Below, one piece after another: positions 33,911-34,049 of a DNA stretch of 34,049 nucleotides (its first letter is position 1; the number at the start of each line of letters is the position of its first letter). Below the pieces are notes generated by a model that saw only the letters and a list, made by a program, of their open reading frames with translations, did no database searches and was not told where the DNA came from. The position numbers were made by a program, and so were the translations under genes. The stretch is taken from positions 1 through 34,049 of the forward strand of contig JAFQIF010000048.1 of assembly GCA_017397695.1 (NCBI GenBank), in the 5' to 3' direction. Origin of the DNA: Clostridia bacterium (GTDB lineage Bacteria; Bacillota_A; Clostridia; Christensenellales; Aristaeellaceae).

Positions 33911-34049
33911 TTACTCGAAGATCTTGGTAACGACGCCGGAGCCGACAGTGCGGCCACCCTCGCGGATAGCGAAGCGCAGCTTCTCTTCCATAGCGATCGG
34001 GGTGATCAGGGTGCACTCCATGTCGACGTTGTCGCCCGGCATGACCATC
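33911..34049 (-). CDS. tuf: Elongation factor Tu, C-terminal 45 residues (partial)
   Basis: Delivers aminoacyl-tRNA to the ribosome. Only the last 45 codons are in the window, and the gene continues past the right edge. The visible part, with [20 protein letters not shown] and [18 protein letters not shown], is the nearly invariant end of bacterial EF-Tu domain 3. A 13-bp tandem duplication, ATCTATGTGAATW (33887-33912, plus strand), abuts the stop codon, and the terminator follows. Confidence 0.96.
   Translation of the reverse strand, partial: MVMPGDNVDMECTLITPIAMEEKLRFAIREGGRTVGSGVVTKIFE

Noticed and set aside
33887..33912. 13-bp tandem duplication ATCTATGTGAATW at the tuf stop codon
   Set aside because: Noted under tuf, but a single short duplication is most simply replication slippage and no function is suggested.

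Overview
This is a chromosomal segment of a Firmicutes (Clostridia) bacterium, judged only from gene content. The evidence is a T-box leader on a branched-chain amino-acid operon, whiA next to an HPr-like gene, a CD3324-family regulator, a FeoA-FeoB fusion followed by a FeoB-associated Cys-rich peptide, strong AGGAGG-type ribosome binding sites and sigma-A-type promoters with 17-nt spacers. Coding DNA is GC-rich (I estimate high 50s percent) and the intergenic promoter regions are much more AT-rich. I cannot name the genus. I saw no phage, IS, CRISPR array, tRNA or rRNA.

Layout. 1-64: start of an unrecognised minus-strand gene, then an AT-rich gap. 550-5631: divergent citrate synthase (minus) and aconitase-isocitrate dehydrogenase (plus), the oxidative route from oxaloacetate and acetyl-CoA to 2-oxoglutarate, likely serving glutamate synthesis. 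5690-10246: cell-envelope genes on the minus strand (L,D-transpeptidase, zinc-ribbon/peptidoglycan-binding membrane protein, large GT-C-like membrane protein). 10351-12930: iron uptake (FeoA-FeoB fusion plus Cys-rich peptide) from a promoter overlapped by a DtxR-type box. 13168-15602: CBM9-like protein, acetyltransferase, amidohydrolase. 16018-21707: ilvB-ilvN-ilvC-ilvD, preceded by a T-box and interrupted by repeats. 21817-26105: YfhO/PTPS-related membrane protein, His-less HPr-like protein, WhiA, YugP-type zinc peptidase. 26148-28997: pyruvate kinase and an aldose-1-epimerase-like protein. 29370-33597: PflX-type radical SAM protein coupled to an ATP-grasp protein, a lipoprotein, a second acetyltransferase and a CD3324-family regulator with a possible leader-peptide attenuator. 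33911-34049: C-terminal end of EF-Tu.

The most unusual feature is a family of about 75-nt intergenic elements, seven in this window and in both orientations. Each has a GCGCGAAGCGAAGAAGGG-type head followed by two hairpins. The stem sequences differ between copies but stay complementary (compensatory change), so the structure appears to be under selection. Two copies also carry a nearly identical 84-nt module. I do not recognise the family by name.
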